Assembly: GCF_008831545.1 (NCBI RefSeq)
Contig: NZ_CP044524.1
Span: forward strand, 186,001-250,000
Direction of reading: 5' to 3'
DNA from: Halorussus halophilus
GTDB lineage: Archaea > Halobacteriota > Halobacteria > Halobacteriales > Haladaptataceae
Length of the DNA: 64,000 nt
Shown: one piece after another, positions 7,665-17,041 of the stretch
How the letters are laid out: each line of letters begins with the position of its first letter
Position numbering within the stretch: position 1 is the stretch's first letter
Position numbers and translations under genes: made by a program
The notes under the pieces: generated by a model
What the model was told of the DNA's origin: nothing
Database searches by the model: none
What the model saw: only the letters and a program-made list of their open reading frames with translations

Positions 7665-9278
7665 ATGAGCGACGACCCCATAGAGGGTGACATTGCGCCG
7701 GAAGGACCGCCACCGAGCGACGAGCCAGAAGCCGCGAGCTTCGTGGAGTACGGCATCGAAGACAAGCCACCGTTGGGCGAGTCGATACTCTTAGGATTCC
7801 AACATTATCTGACGATGATCGGTGCGACGGTCGCCATCCCGCTCGCGCTCGCTGGCGCGATGGGGATGTTCGAGACGGCACCGGGCGACGTGGGTCGTCT
7901 CATCGGCACATTCTTCGTCGTCTCCGGTATCGCCACGTTGGCACAGACGACCATCGGGAACAAGTACCCCATCGTGCAAGGTGGAACGTTCTCGATGCTC
8001 GCCCCCGCGCTCGCTATCATCGGCGTGCTCGCGTCACAGGGCGTCGGTTACGAGGGGATGTTACAACACCTGATGGGTGCGGTCATCGTCGCAGGCTTGG
8101 TCGAGGTGGCAATCGGTTACTTCGGCGTGATGGGAGCGCTCAAACGCTACGTGAGCCCCATCGTCATCGCACCGACCATCGCACTCATCGGTCTCGCGCT
8201 GTTCAGCGCACCACAGATTACGAACCCGAATTTCGGCGCACCAGGCACCGGACAGAACTGGTGGCTCGTGGGTCTGACCCTCGTTCTCATCGTCGGCTTC
8301 TCTCAGTACCTCGACACCTACCACCGAACGTTCAGACTGTTCCCGGTGCTACTCGGCATCGGCACCGCGTGGATCGTCGCGTTCGCCCTTTCGTGGGCAG
8401 GCGTCTTCCCGTCTGGTTCGACTAGCTACGTCGATATCGGTGCAGTGATGAGCGCGCCGCTCATTCAGCCAGTCGTGCCGTTCCAGTGGGGCATGCCGCA
8501 GTTCCAACTTTCGTTCATCATCGGGATGATTGCCGGGATGCTCGCGTCAGCCATCGAAAGCTTCGGTGACTACCACGCGGTTGCCCGAATGGCTGGCAAA
8601 GGCGCCCCGAGCAAGAAGCGCATCGACCACGGCATCGGCATGGAGGGCCTCGGCAACGCCTTCGCGGGCATCATGGGCACCGGCAACGGTTCGACCTCCT
8701 ACACGGAGAACGTCGGTGCCATCGGCATCACGGGCGTCGCTTCCCGATACGTCGTCCAAATCGGTGCCATCGTGATGATTATCGCGGGTTACATCGGCTT
8801 CGTCGGTCAAGCGTTCGCCACGATTCCCGCACCCATTGTCGGTGGTCTCTACATCGCAATGTTCGGCCAAATCGCTGCGGTCGGTCTCTCCCAACTCCAG
8901 TTCGTGGACTTGGACAGCAACCGAAACGTCTTCATCGTCGGGTTCGCGCTGTTCGCCGGGCTTGCGATTCCGGCCTACATGGGTAACGTCGAAGGCGGTG
9001 CCGCTGGCTTCCAAGAGGGCCTCTCGCAGGTCGCTCTGCTCGGCGGCGTGCTCGGCAGTGAAGTCATCGCGACGACCGTGTTCGTCATCGGTTCGACGGG
9101 CATGGCCGTCGGCGGCATCATCGCGTTCTTCCTTGACAACACCATCGAAGGCACCGCCGAAGAGCGCGGCATCACCGAACTCGAAGAGATGTCGGAAGAC
9201 GATTCGGACTTCGACGCCTTCTTCGACCGATTCTCGCGGTCGTCGGAGAGCGAGGAACCCGCACCGCGCGCGGACTAA
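7665..9278 (+). CDS. NCS2 family nucleobase:cation symporter (xanthine/uracil permease type)
   Basis: Membrane permease of 537 residues with about 12-14 hydrophobic helices. It carries the nucleobase-ascorbate-transporter signature ENVGAIGITG (pattern [QEP]-N-x-G-x4-T-[RKG]), the motif AIESFGDYHAVARM that forms part of the substrate site, and GNKYPIVQGGTFSML in an early helix. The tail after about residue 490 is acidic and cytoplasmic. It imports a purine or pyrimidine base using an ion gradient, probably Na+ in a halophile. It precedes a hydantoinase-like amidohydrolase, suggesting uptake of a base or cyclic amide that is then ring-opened. Precise substrate unknown. Confidence 0.9.
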   Translation: MSDDPIEGDIAPEGPPPSDEPEAASFVEYGIEDKPPLGESILLGFQHYLTMIGATVAIPLALAGAMGMFETAPGDVGRLIGTFFVVSGIATLAQTTIGNKYPIVQGGTFSMLAPALAIIGVLASQGVGYEGMLQHLMGAVIVAGLVEVAIGYFGVMGALKRYVSPIVIAPTIALIGLALFSAPQITNPNFGAPGTGQNWWLVGLTLVLIVGFSQYLDTYHRTFRLFPVLLGIGTAWIVAFALSWAGVFPSGSTSYVDIGAVMSAPLIQPVVPFQWGMPQFQLSFIIGMIAGMLASAIESFGDYHAVARMAGKGAPSKKRIDHGIGMEGLGNAFAGIMGTGNGSTSYTENVGAIGITGVASRYVVQIGAIVMIIAGYIGFVGQAFATIPAPIVGGLYIAMFGQIAAVGLSQLQFVDLDSNRNVFIVGFALFAGLAIPAYMGNVEGGAAGFQEGLSQVALLGGVLGSEVIATTVFVIGSTGMAVGGIIAFFLDNTIEGTAEERGITELEEMSEDDSDFDAFFDRFSRSSESEEPAPRAD

Positions 9279-9347
9279 CGAATCGGCTCTTCGAACCAAC
9301 TCTTCAAACCGACTCTTTTAACGTGGCGTCGCTTCGACTCCACAGAC

Positions 9348-9761
9348 ATGACTGACCTAACCGACGCGCTGGTGGAGGGCGAGCGCGAGCGAGAACGCCT
9401 CTCGCTCCGAACTGGTGGGACGCTCGTGCTGACCGACGAGCGGTTACTAGTGGACGCCGACGACGAAGTGACGGCCGTCGAAATCGCCGACGTGGCAGAG
9501 GTCACGGTCGAAGACTACGACTGGTTTCTCCTCGTGCTGAGCGTCTCGCTGGTCGGCTACGGTCTCTACTCGACCCAGCGCGACGTGGCGATAGGGTTGG
9601 CGTTCGCGGGATTCGGCGCGGCGAGTCTCCTCTGGACGTACCGAAAGCGCGGGAAGGTCCGGGTCAAGGTCGAAGGGCGCGCGAAACCGCTGTCGATGTT
9701 ACCCGAAGACACCGACGCATTCTCGGCCGCGATGGAAGCGGCACTCAGCGACGAGGAGTGA
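9348..9761 (+). CDS. Small membrane protein with PH-like N-terminal fold
   Basis: A 137-residue protein. Residues 1-50 look like a short beta-rich PH/GRAM-type domain (LSLRTGGTLVLTDERLLVDADDEVT is split by polar turns). Two hydrophobic helices follow at about 58-75 and 79-95, then a basic stretch (YRKRGKVRVKV) and an acidic tail. A TATA-like CTCTTTTAA lies about 30 bases upstream. Proteins of this layout are frequent in haloarchaea and bacteria without known function. It lies between the permease and the amidohydrolase but has its own promoter. Confidence 0.7.
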   Translation: MTDLTDALVEGERERERLSLRTGGTLVLTDERLLVDADDEVTAVEIADVAEVTVEDYDWFLLVLSVSLVGYGLYSTQRDVAIGLAFAGFGAASLLWTYRKRGKVRVKVEGRAKPLSMLPEDTDAFSAAMEAALSDEE

Positions 9762-9810
9762 GCGACGCGAACGACGGCGACGACTCTATTTCCCTGCACT
9801 ATCTCTCCGA

Positions 9811-9820
9811 AAAATATACC
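9811..9820 (+). promoter_or_regulatory. TATA box of the amidohydrolase gene
   Basis: AAAATATACC places a transcription start near 9842. This supports the ATG at 9859 with a short leader rather than the earlier GTG at 9847. Confidence 0.55.
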
Positions 9821-9858
9821 ATACTGCTAAGTCCCGGTGCTGAGATGTGTGGCGTACT

Positions 9859-11283
9859 ATGGACGGACAAGCAGACCTTCGAGTCGTCAACGCCCGTGTC
9901 GTAACCCCGAGCGGTTCCATCGACGGCGGCGTCGCGGCCGCTGACGGTGAAATCGTCGCAGTCGGTTCCGAGCGAAACCTCCCTGACGCAGACCGCACCA
10001 TCGACGCGGAGGGCAACTATCTGATTCCTGGCTTCATCGACCCGCACGTTCACTGGGGGCTCTCCCGCTACGAGTACGAATACCACGAAGGGCTCGCCCA
10101 CGACTTCGAGACAGAGACCCGCGGCGCGGTCCACGGGGGCGTCACCTCCGTCGTGAACTTCCTCCTCCAACCGGACCCCTACGTGCCGGACATGGACTTC
10201 TTCCGCGAGGTCGGCGAAGAGAACTCCTACATCGACTTCGCCTACCACGCCATCGTCCATCAGGACCACCACGTCGAGGAAATTCAGGACCTCGCCGAGG
10301 AGGGCGTCCGCTCGTTCAAGGTCTTCTTCAACTGGTACAAACACGCTTCGCCCGAGTTGGGCATCGACCACTCCGACGCGGGTCGGGTCTACAAGGTACT
10401 GGACGACGTGGCCGACATCCCCGGCGGCGTCGTGATGTTCCACGCCGAGAACGAGGACTTGGCAATCGAGCGTCGCAAGGAGTTACAGGAAGAGGGCCGC
10501 AACGACCTCGAAGCGTGGTCCGAATCCGCGCCGAACATCTGCGAGGCGATGCAGATAGAGCAGATTGGGAGACTCACGGAGTTCACCGACTCACGGGCCT
10601 ACATCGTCCACATGAGCACGGGCGAGGGCGTGGACATCTGCGAGCGATTCCAAGAGAAAGGCGTCAACCTCCACGCCGAGACGCTCCCGGCCTTTTTGGC
10701 CCACACGAAAGACAAGGACCTCGGCAACTGGGGTAAGATTTCCCCGCCGCTCCGTGGCGAGGAGAGCAAGAAGCGCCTCTGGGAGGGCCTCCGAAACGGC
10801 ACCGTCGAGTACCTCGGCACGGACCACTGCCCGCACAAAATCGAGTTCAAGGAGAAGGACACGGGCAAGTACGGCGACGTGTGGGACGCTATTCCGGGCG
10901 ACAACAACGGCATCGAGTACTTCCTGCCGGTGATGATGAGCGAAGGCGTCAACAAGAACCGCCTCTCGATGGAGCGACTCGTGGAGGTGGCCTGCGAGAA
11001 CAACGCCAAGCGCTGGGGTCTCTACCCCCGGAAGGGCGCGCTCGCGGAAGGGTCGGACGCAGACATGGTCATCGTCGATTTGGACAAATCGAGAGTCGTG
11101 GACGACGACTTCTACCACACCATGGAACCGGGCTACTCGACGTTCCACGGCGAGGAACTGACCGGCCTGCCGACGCACACGATTGTGGGTGGAGAGGTTG
11201 TCGTGGAAGACGACGAACTGCAAGTTGACAAGGGCGGTCGGAGCTATCTGGCGCGCGGGCCTGAAGGCGTCGTGCGGGAGTAG
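9859..11283 (+). CDS. Hydantoinase/dihydropyrimidinase-type amidohydrolase (dihydroorotase superfamily)
   Basis: A binuclear metal hydrolase that opens cyclic amide rings (dihydropyrimidines, hydantoins, allantoin or dihydroorotate). From ATG 9859 it has 474 residues, matching hydantoinases. Metal ligands can be placed: His63 and His65 in DPHVHWG, carboxylated Lys154 in RSFKVFF, His195 in MFHAENED, His251 in IVHMSTGEG and Asp322 in GTDHCPHK. The aromatic/Tyr context FFNWYKH after the lysine is hydantoinase-like. Housekeeping pyrimidine genes are not adjacent; the neighbour is a nucleobase permease, so a catabolic role is more likely than UMP synthesis. Allantoinase cannot be excluded. Confidence 0.85.
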   Translation: MDGQADLRVVNARVVTPSGSIDGGVAAADGEIVAVGSERNLPDADRTIDAEGNYLIPGFIDPHVHWGLSRYEYEYHEGLAHDFETETRGAVHGGVTSVVNFLLQPDPYVPDMDFFREVGEENSYIDFAYHAIVHQDHHVEEIQDLAEEGVRSFKVFFNWYKHASPELGIDHSDAGRVYKVLDDVADIPGGVVMFHAENEDLAIERRKELQEEGRNDLEAWSESAPNICEAMQIEQIGRLTEFTDSRAYIVHMSTGEGVDICERFQEKGVNLHAETLPAFLAHTKDKDLGNWGKISPPLRGEESKKRLWEGLRNGTVEYLGTDHCPHKIEFKEKDTGKYGDVWDAIPGDNNGIEYFLPVMMSEGVNKNRLSMERLVEVACENNAKRWGLYPRKGALAEGSDADMVIVDLDKSRVVDDDFYHTMEPGYSTFHGEELTGLPTHTIVGGEVVVEDDELQVDKGGRSYLARGPEGVVRE

Positions 11284-11390
11284 GAAGCCAAAGAGAATAC
11301 AATTCAGATTCCTCGGTTGTGACGACGCGCCGATGCAGAACCGAAACAGACTGGACTTACGTTTATGGATGGGGATAGCAATCACTCTGT

Positions 11391-12275
11391 ATGGAGACGC
11401 GCTCACTCGGTGACACCGGACACGACAGCACCGTCATGACGTTCGGCGCGATTGCGCTCAACTGGCTCGAACAGGAGGGCGCGAACCAGATGGTCGAACT
11501 CGTCCTCGACCGCGGCGTCAATCACTTCGACGTCGCCCCGACCTACGGCGACGCAGAACTGAAACTCGGACCGAAGCTCCGCCAACACCGTGAGGATATC
11601 TTCCTCGGTTGCAAGACCCAAGAGCGTGACTACGAGGGTGCGAAACAGAAGCTCGAACGCTCGCTGGACCGCCTCGGCGTCGATACAATCGACCTGTATC
11701 AGGTACACGGTCTCGAATACGAAGCGGAACTGGACACCATCACGGGCGAAGATGGTGCGCTCGAAGCGTTCCGCGAGGCCAAAGCGGAGGGCCTTATCGA
11801 CCACATCGGCCTGACCAGCCACGGAAATCCCCAACTCATTCTCGATGCAATCGACCGCATCGACGACCTCGAAACAGTGATGTTCCCGTTGAATCCCGTC
11901 GTCGCTGGCAAGGACGACGACGAACACGACTACGAGGCCGTCTTGGAGCGGGCGAACGACGAGAACGTCGGCACGCTCGGCATCAAGGCGTTCGCGAAGG
12001 GACCGTGGCCCTCGACGGACGAACTGTCAGAGGCCGACCGCCCGTACGCGAACTGGTACGAGCCGACTGACACGCCGACCGAGATAGCGGAACGGTTCGA
12101 CTTCGCGGCCGCACAGGGTCTGACGAGCGTCGTCAGTCCAGGAGACCCGAAGCTCGTCGCGATGGTGCTCGACGCTGCACGACGCTACGACGGAATGGAC
12201 GAGGCCGCCCAGCGGTCGCTGGTCGAGCGCCTCCGTCACGACGAAAGTCCGGTGCCCGAGCAACTCCACCACTAA
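11391..12275 (+). CDS. Aldo/keto reductase
   Basis: A 294-residue TIM-barrel oxidoreductase using NAD(P)H to reduce carbonyls. The complete catalytic tetrad is present: Asp47 and Tyr52 in FDVAPTYGDAE, Lys75 in GCKT and His106 in YQVHGL. The barrel is somewhat short and the C-terminal cofactor loop is poorly conserved, as in haloarchaeal members. TATA-like TTTATGG about 27 bases before ATG 11391 indicates a leaderless transcript. The methyltransferase at 12288 starts 12 bases after its stop and is probably co-transcribed. Physiological substrate unknown. Confidence 0.87.
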   Translation: METRSLGDTGHDSTVMTFGAIALNWLEQEGANQMVELVLDRGVNHFDVAPTYGDAELKLGPKLRQHREDIFLGCKTQERDYEGAKQKLERSLDRLGVDTIDLYQVHGLEYEAELDTITGEDGALEAFREAKAEGLIDHIGLTSHGNPQLILDAIDRIDDLETVMFPLNPVVAGKDDDEHDYEAVLERANDENVGTLGIKAFAKGPWPSTDELSEADRPYANWYEPTDTPTEIAERFDFAAAQGLTSVVSPGDPKLVAMVLDAARRYDGMDEAAQRSLVERLRHDESPVPEQLHH

Positions 12276-12287
12276 TCGAGGGTCCTG

Positions 12288-13007
12288 ATGGACATCCCCC
12301 AAACGGTCAGGACTGCTCTCGCGGACCAGCCAGTGTGTGGTTCGACCTGTCTCGAAGCCGGAGCAGGCGTCGGCAATACCACGGCTGGACTCCTTGCCGA
12401 AGGTTGCGCTCGTGTCTACGCGGTGACGAACGACGGCGAACACGCGACGACCGTCCGTGAACGAGTCGGACGCGAGGAGTCTGACCGAACTGCTGTACTG
12501 GAAGCGGACCTCCGCGACGTCCCCCTGAGTGACGATTCAATCGAGCTTATCACCGCCCACGGCCTGTTCAACGTGCTCGCCCCAGACGCGCTCGGGACTG
12601 TCGTGGCTGAGTTGACTAGAGTTGCGAAACCGGGATGTCGTCTCGTCGTCGACGATTACGCGCCCCTGCCGGATGATGCGGCCGTCAGTGACCTGTTCGC
12701 CGTCGAGAACGCTATCACGGAACTGGCCGAAGGAAGACCCGCACTGACGTTCTATCCGGTGTCGGTGCTACGACGACTGTTCGCCGGGTACGGATGGGAG
12801 TTCGACCGGAAACGAATCTTACTCGACCCGGTGCCGTGGACTGCGAGTCACGTCGAGGCACACACCGAGGTCGTTCGCAGGGCCGCCGAAACGCTGTCTA
12901 GCGACGTGGGTGAGTCTCTTCTCGAAGAGGCTGAGCGTCTCGCTGCCGAGATAGGCGAGGAATCGGTCGGCGAGATGTACAGTGTCGCGATGCGACTGCC
13001 GAGGTAA
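12288..13007 (+). CDS. SAM-dependent class I methyltransferase
   Basis: A 239-residue Rossmann-fold methyltransferase. Motif I LEAGAGVGNTT (residues 22-32) binds S-adenosylmethionine, an acidic residue (TNDGE) ends strand 2, and motif IV-like ITAHGLFNVL follows at about 90. The C-terminal third is predicted helical and may recognise the substrate. Its start lies 12 bases downstream of the aldo/keto reductase, so both probably share a transcript. The acceptor is unknown. Confidence 0.8.
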   Translation: MDIPQTVRTALADQPVCGSTCLEAGAGVGNTTAGLLAEGCARVYAVTNDGEHATTVRERVGREESDRTAVLEADLRDVPLSDDSIELITAHGLFNVLAPDALGTVVAELTRVAKPGCRLVVDDYAPLPDDAAVSDLFAVENAITELAEGRPALTFYPVSVLRRLFAGYGWEFDRKRILLDPVPWTASHVEAHTEVVRRAAETLSSDVGESLLEEAERLAAEIGEESVGEMYSVAMRLPR

Positions 13008-13225
13008 CACTCGCGAGTAAGGGAGTCTACCAGCCGAGGACTAGATCTCCGAGAGCGGAGACCTTGGCTATGATAGCTTCGACGTTTTCCTCGTCGGTCC
13101 TAACTGTTTGCAGAATGGGTTCGAGATACCGACCGACAGTGTCGCAGTCGCCCTAACGCACAGAAGACACGACGCTATCGGTGGTCCACAAAACATTTAC
13201 TCACTCGACCAACACTTCCGACAAA

Positions 13226-14545
13226 GTGCCCTCCAAGTTCACCCGCAGACACTTCCTCGGCGGCGTCGCTGGCGGCGGTGCCCTCACGCTCTCGGGCTAC
13301 CAGTTCCTGCCCGCGAAATTCCTGCCGAACGTCGTCCTCGAAGAACGAACCAAACGCCAGCAAATCCCAGAAGTCGAGACGACGCTCTCGGTCGCACCCG
13401 ATGCAATCTCACAATCTCGCAAGCAACTCCGCGACGTCATCGACCGCGGCGAAGCGGCGTGGAAGCAGGTAGAGGACGCCGACGTAGAGTCCGACCAAGA
13501 GGAGTTCGACCGGAACCTCCAAAGCACGCTCGACACTGCGAGAGAGAAACTCTCGGAGACCGAAGGGAACGACGCCACGACGGAGACGCTCAAGAACCTC
13601 CGCTACGGCGTCAATCGCGGTGCGTGGTCGCTCGCTGCCGCGAAGGCAATCTCCGAGGAGTACGACCTCGACGCGATTCGAAGTCGCTCGGAGAAACTCT
13701 ACAGCAACCTCAACGAGTTCGCCGAGTCCATGTCCCACGCAGTCGCCGACCCACGTCGCGGCCTCGCGTACCTCTATCGGAGTCAGCGCGCACTCACCTT
13801 CGCGCGGATGAAGACCGACTTTCTCGGCGACCCGACCGACGAAGAGCGCGCGAACTCCGAGCTCGACCACGGCACGGTCGTCAGCGCGATTCGCGCAGAA
13901 ATCGAGGGTCGCCGTTGGCTCGGTGACGCGAAAGCGATGTACGATGCCCACCGGTCGAACGTCGCCGACGCGGAGAGTGCGACCGACCTCGAATCGCATC
14001 TCGACCAGACGTGGCAGGAGATGGCCGAGCGAATCGACGGTATTCTCCCCGACCGCGAGACGGCGGTCGAGCGGTACTTCCCCGAAAGCGAGGGACCACA
14101 CCACCACGCTGTCAACGAACTGTACAACAACGGCTACATGGTGGCTCAGGACGCCTACCCACCGTCCGACGGAATCCGACAGGACCTGCTCGCCTACGTC
14201 GCGGTCGAACACGCGAAAGCTCTTCAGCACGCGCTCGGGTTCGAATCGACAGTCAAACAGCTCGAAACCGCCTTCGAGAACGACAAGGTCGGCATGCCGC
14301 TGGTCGCCCGAACGAAGACTGACGCTATCAATCGTCTCGGCTCACTGCTCGACGAGTCGAACGACCCGATAACGCGAGAACTCGCGGCCCGCCCGCGCGA
14401 GGAAATCGTCATCGGCGACTGGTCGCTCGGACTCGACCCGCAGTTCGAGTCGGAGCATCCCCACGCCGAAGCGTACTCGACGTTTCTCCTCGCGGCGCAG
14501 AATATTCGACACACGCCGGACGTATTGGACTCGTTGTTGCCCTGA
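13226..14545 (+). CDS. Tat-exported haloarchaeal protein of unknown function
   Basis: A 439-residue protein beginning with a twin-arginine signal (TRRHFLGG, Arg7-Arg8) followed by a glycine-rich hydrophobic stretch. GTG 13226 is preferred over GTG 13181: CATTTACT about 30 bases upstream acts as TATA for a leaderless mRNA, and this start places the arginine pair correctly near the N-terminus. The mature part is almost entirely acidic helix, with His-rich EGPHHHAVNELYNNGY near residue 290. There is no lipobox, so it is secreted or held by the uncleaved signal. I do not recognise the family and no enzyme motif is evident. Confidence 0.75.
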   Translation: MPSKFTRRHFLGGVAGGGALTLSGYQFLPAKFLPNVVLEERTKRQQIPEVETTLSVAPDAISQSRKQLRDVIDRGEAAWKQVEDADVESDQEEFDRNLQSTLDTAREKLSETEGNDATTETLKNLRYGVNRGAWSLAAAKAISEEYDLDAIRSRSEKLYSNLNEFAESMSHAVADPRRGLAYLYRSQRALTFARMKTDFLGDPTDEERANSELDHGTVVSAIRAEIEGRRWLGDAKAMYDAHRSNVADAESATDLESHLDQTWQEMAERIDGILPDRETAVERYFPESEGPHHHAVNELYNNGYMVAQDAYPPSDGIRQDLLAYVAVEHAKALQHALGFESTVKQLETAFENDKVGMPLVARTKTDAINRLGSLLDESNDPITRELAARPREEIVIGDWSLGLDPQFESEHPHAEAYSTFLLAAQNIRHTPDVLDSLLP

Positions 14546-14622
14546 AATTCTCCGCCTGCATTCTCCGTCCCTACCCTGCCCCTTCCCCGCTCCTTTTACC
14601 CTCCGTACGCCAATCGCTACCT

Positions 14623-16293
14623 ATGCCCGACCCGGACCTCGACAGGTTCAGTTCACGACGCTCGACAGTGTACGCCAAGAACGGTCTCGTCTCGACGAGT
14701 CAACCACTCGCCGCGGAGGCTGGAGTCCAACTCTTGCGGGAAGGCGGCAACGCCTTCGACGCGGCCGTCGCCACCGCCGCCGCGCTCAACGTGGTCGAAC
14801 CCACGAGTACAGGTCTCGGCGGCGACGTGTTCGCGCTCTACAAGACCGCCGACGGCGAGGTCGGCGCGATGCGGTCTTGCGGTGGTGCGCCCGCCGAGGC
14901 GACCATCGAGAACGTCCGCAACGCGCTCCGCGAGGCAGACGACGCCTCGCAGTACTACCCCGAATCGCGGGGCTACGCGACAGACGACGCAGAAGAGGCG
15001 GGTATGCCCTTCCTCGGCCCCCACGCGGTTACGGTGCCCGGCACCGCCCGCGGGTGGGAAGCCACCGTGCAGGAACTCGGCCGTCTCACGCTCGCCGACG
15101 CCCTGCAACCTGCAATCGGCTACGCGACCGAGGGGTATCCCGTCTCGGAGGTTATCGCCTCCCACTGGACCGGCGCGGAGGACTTGTTCACCGACGACCA
15201 CGCCCGCGAGGCGTACCTGAAAGATGGAAATGCGCCCGGCGTCGGCGAAGAAATGACGCTCCCGAGACTCGGCGAGACGATGGAGACGATTGCGGAGGAA
15301 GGTGCTGACGTGGTCTACGAAGGCGAGATAGCAGAGCAGATTGCAGGCGAAATTCAGGAGAAGGGCGGGTTCATGACCGTCGAGGACTTAGCCGCCTTCG
15401 AACCCGAATTTATCGACCCCGTCTCGACCACCTACAACGGTGCGGAAATCTACGAACTCCCGCCGAACAACCAAGGTCTCATCGCGCTCGAAGCCCTCAA
15501 CATCGCCGAAGAACTCGATGCGGGCGAGCATCCCATCGACTCCCCCGAGCGCGTCCACTACTTCGCGGAGGCGATGAAGCGCGCGTTCCACGACGGCCAC
15601 CGGTACATCACCGACCCCGAGTACGAGGAGATTCCGCCGCTCGCAGACAAGGGCTACGCCAAAGAACGCGCCGAAGAGGTCGGCGAGTCGGCCAGCGACG
15701 TGAGCTTCGGCTTCCCCGGTGACACCGGTGCGGACCACGCCGAGGACGCAGACACCGTCTTGCTGACCGTCGCCGACGACGAGGGCAACGTCGTCTCCTA
15801 CATCAACTCCCGGTTCGCTGGCTTCGGTTCCGGTCTCGTCGCTGGCGACACTGGCATCGCGCTCCAGAACCGCGGGGCCTCTTTCTCGCTGGACTCCGAG
15901 CATCCGAACAGCCTCGAACCCGGAAAACGCCCGTTCCACACGCTGATTCCAGCACTTGCGAAGTTCGACGAGGACGACTGGGCGGCGTTCGGCGTCATGG
16001 GCGGCTACATGCAACCGCAAGGACACGTCCAAGTCATCTCGAATATCGTCGATTACGACGTGCCGCTACAAGCCGCGCTCGACGAACCGCGCTGGCGCTA
16101 CCGCGAAGACGGGTCGCTGGCCGTCGAAGCGCGCATGGACGACCGCGTGCAGTCGAAACTCGCGCGGATGGGCCACGACGTGAGCGTTCTCCCGCCGGTG
16201 ATGTTCGGGGGTGCCCAGATTACTCGGTGTGCGGAGGACGTGCTGTCGGGTGCGACGGAACCGCGAAAAGACGGCAACGCCACCGGTTACTGA
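14623..16293 (+). CDS. Gamma-glutamyltransferase family Ntn-hydrolase
   Basis: A 556-residue autoprocessing enzyme of the gamma-glutamyltransferase/acylase family. Self-cleavage should occur before Thr378 (DADTVLLTVADDEGNVVS), which becomes the nucleophile of the small subunit. Other family marks are GGNAFDAAVATA (residues 41-52), STGLGGDVF (62-70), GPHAVTVPGTARGW (132-145) and VMGGYMQPQGHVQ, the last with the GG that shapes the oxyanion pocket. There is no signal peptide, so it acts in the cytoplasm, unlike the periplasmic E. coli enzyme. CTTTTACC about 27 bases upstream indicates a leaderless transcript. Haloarchaea use gamma-glutamylcysteine as thiol, so it could turn that over; acylase activity is an alternative. 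Confidence 0.88.
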   Translation: MPDPDLDRFSSRRSTVYAKNGLVSTSQPLAAEAGVQLLREGGNAFDAAVATAAALNVVEPTSTGLGGDVFALYKTADGEVGAMRSCGGAPAEATIENVRNALREADDASQYYPESRGYATDDAEEAGMPFLGPHAVTVPGTARGWEATVQELGRLTLADALQPAIGYATEGYPVSEVIASHWTGAEDLFTDDHAREAYLKDGNAPGVGEEMTLPRLGETMETIAEEGADVVYEGEIAEQIAGEIQEKGGFMTVEDLAAFEPEFIDPVSTTYNGAEIYELPPNNQGLIALEALNIAEELDAGEHPIDSPERVHYFAEAMKRAFHDGHRYITDPEYEEIPPLADKGYAKERAEEVGESASDVSFGFPGDTGADHAEDADTVLLTVADDEGNVVSYINSRFAGFGSGLVAGDTGIALQNRGASFSLDSEHPNSLEPGKRPFHTLIPALAKFDEDDWAAFGVMGGYMQPQGHVQVISNIVDYDVPLQAALDEPRWRYREDGSLAVEARMDDRVQSKLARMGHDVSVLPPVMFGGAQITRCAEDVLSGATEPRKDGNATGY

Positions 16294-16302
16294 CGACTTC
16301 TC

Positions 16303-16617
16303 TTACTTTTCGGATTCGCTACTCTCTTCGTTTTCGGCCGTGTTCTCCGTCGCTTCACTACCGGACCTGCTCTCCGTCGCTTCACTACCGGACCTGCTCT
16401 CCGTCGCTTCGCTACCGGACTCGCTCGTTGTCTTCTCGTCGGTCGTCCCGCTCTCGTCGATAGTGATTTCGGTCGGTTCGCGCTGGCCGCCATCCCAGTC
16501 TGCGTCGTCGCCGCCTCGTGCGCCGAGGACGTAGCCGACTGCGAACGTCACCGCGAGGAGTACCAGCGTCCGGAGTGACGAACGGTCTCGCTCGGCACCT
16601 TCGGTATCGGTTGCCAT
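16303..16617 (-). CDS. Small single-pass membrane protein with a 9-residue repeat tail
   Basis: A 104-residue protein with a short charged N-terminus, one hydrophobic helix at about 15-33 (LVLLAVTFAVGYVLGA) and a very acidic, Ser/Glu/Thr-rich tail. The tail contains the nonapeptide SGSEATESR twice, followed by a third copy ending in N, encoded by a 27-base tandem repeat. Low-complexity acidic tails are common on halophile surface or membrane proteins. It converges on the gamma-glutamyltransferase gene with nine bases between stops. No function can be assigned. Confidence 0.6.
   Translation of the reverse strand: MATDTEGAERDRSSLRTLVLLAVTFAVGYVLGARGGDDADWDGGQREPTEITIDESGTTDEKTTSESGSEATESRSGSEATESRSGSEATENTAENEESSESEK
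16344..16424. repeat. 27-base tandem repeat, three copies
   Basis: Units begin at 16344, 16371 and 16398. The first two are nearly identical and the third has small changes. The unit length is a multiple of three, so copy-number change would lengthen or shorten the encoded SGSEATESR tail without breaking the frame. Confidence 0.85.
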
Positions 16618-16663
16618 GTGTGAGCAAACGGGCGTCGATGACTTTTCCGTTGCGGGTCCGTTT

Positions 16664-17041
16664 TCATCCCTCGTGTCGGCGCACTTGGTCGAGAAAACTC
16701 GTCAGCGGTGCTTTGATATTTATCTTCGTCACTTCGCCGTCGTTGGAGTCGTAGACGATGATGCCAGCCTGCTCCAGTTTCGGCAAGTGGTTGTGATGGA
16801 GCGCGGTGGCGATTTCGGTGCGAGTAATCATCGAGACTTGGTCGGGCGGTTGTTGGAACTCCCGGCCAGCGACTTCGTCGGTGAGTCGCTCGATTGGTAC
16901 CGGTTCTGGCTGTCCGTCGAGACAGGCGAGGGCGTGACGGCGGTAGCGGTCGCTCAGTAGCGACAACGTCTCGTCTATCTCGGAGGGTGACTCGTCGCGG
17001 TCTTGCTCTTGCTCGTCGTCCGCGACCGAGTCGTCGGTCAT
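16664..17041 (-). CDS. Haloarchaeal winged-helix regulator (DUF7344-type)
   Basis: A 125-residue protein with an acidic N-terminal tail and a winged helix at about 25-110 (LSDRYRRHALACL, then LTDEV, TEIATALHHNHLPKLEQAGII and VYDSNDGEV). This layout matches the small haloarchaeal DNA-binding family in which the recognition helix holds HNHLPKL. It probably binds DNA as a dimer and represses or activates nearby genes; its targets cannot be read from the sequence. The 46 bases separating it from the repeat-tail membrane protein gene suggest the two may be transcribed together. Confidence 0.75.
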   Translation of the reverse strand: MTDDSVADDEQEQDRDESPSEIDETLSLLSDRYRRHALACLDGQPEPVPIERLTDEVAGREFQQPPDQVSMITRTEIATALHHNHLPKLEQAGIIVYDSNDGEVTKINIKAPLTSFLDQVRRHEG

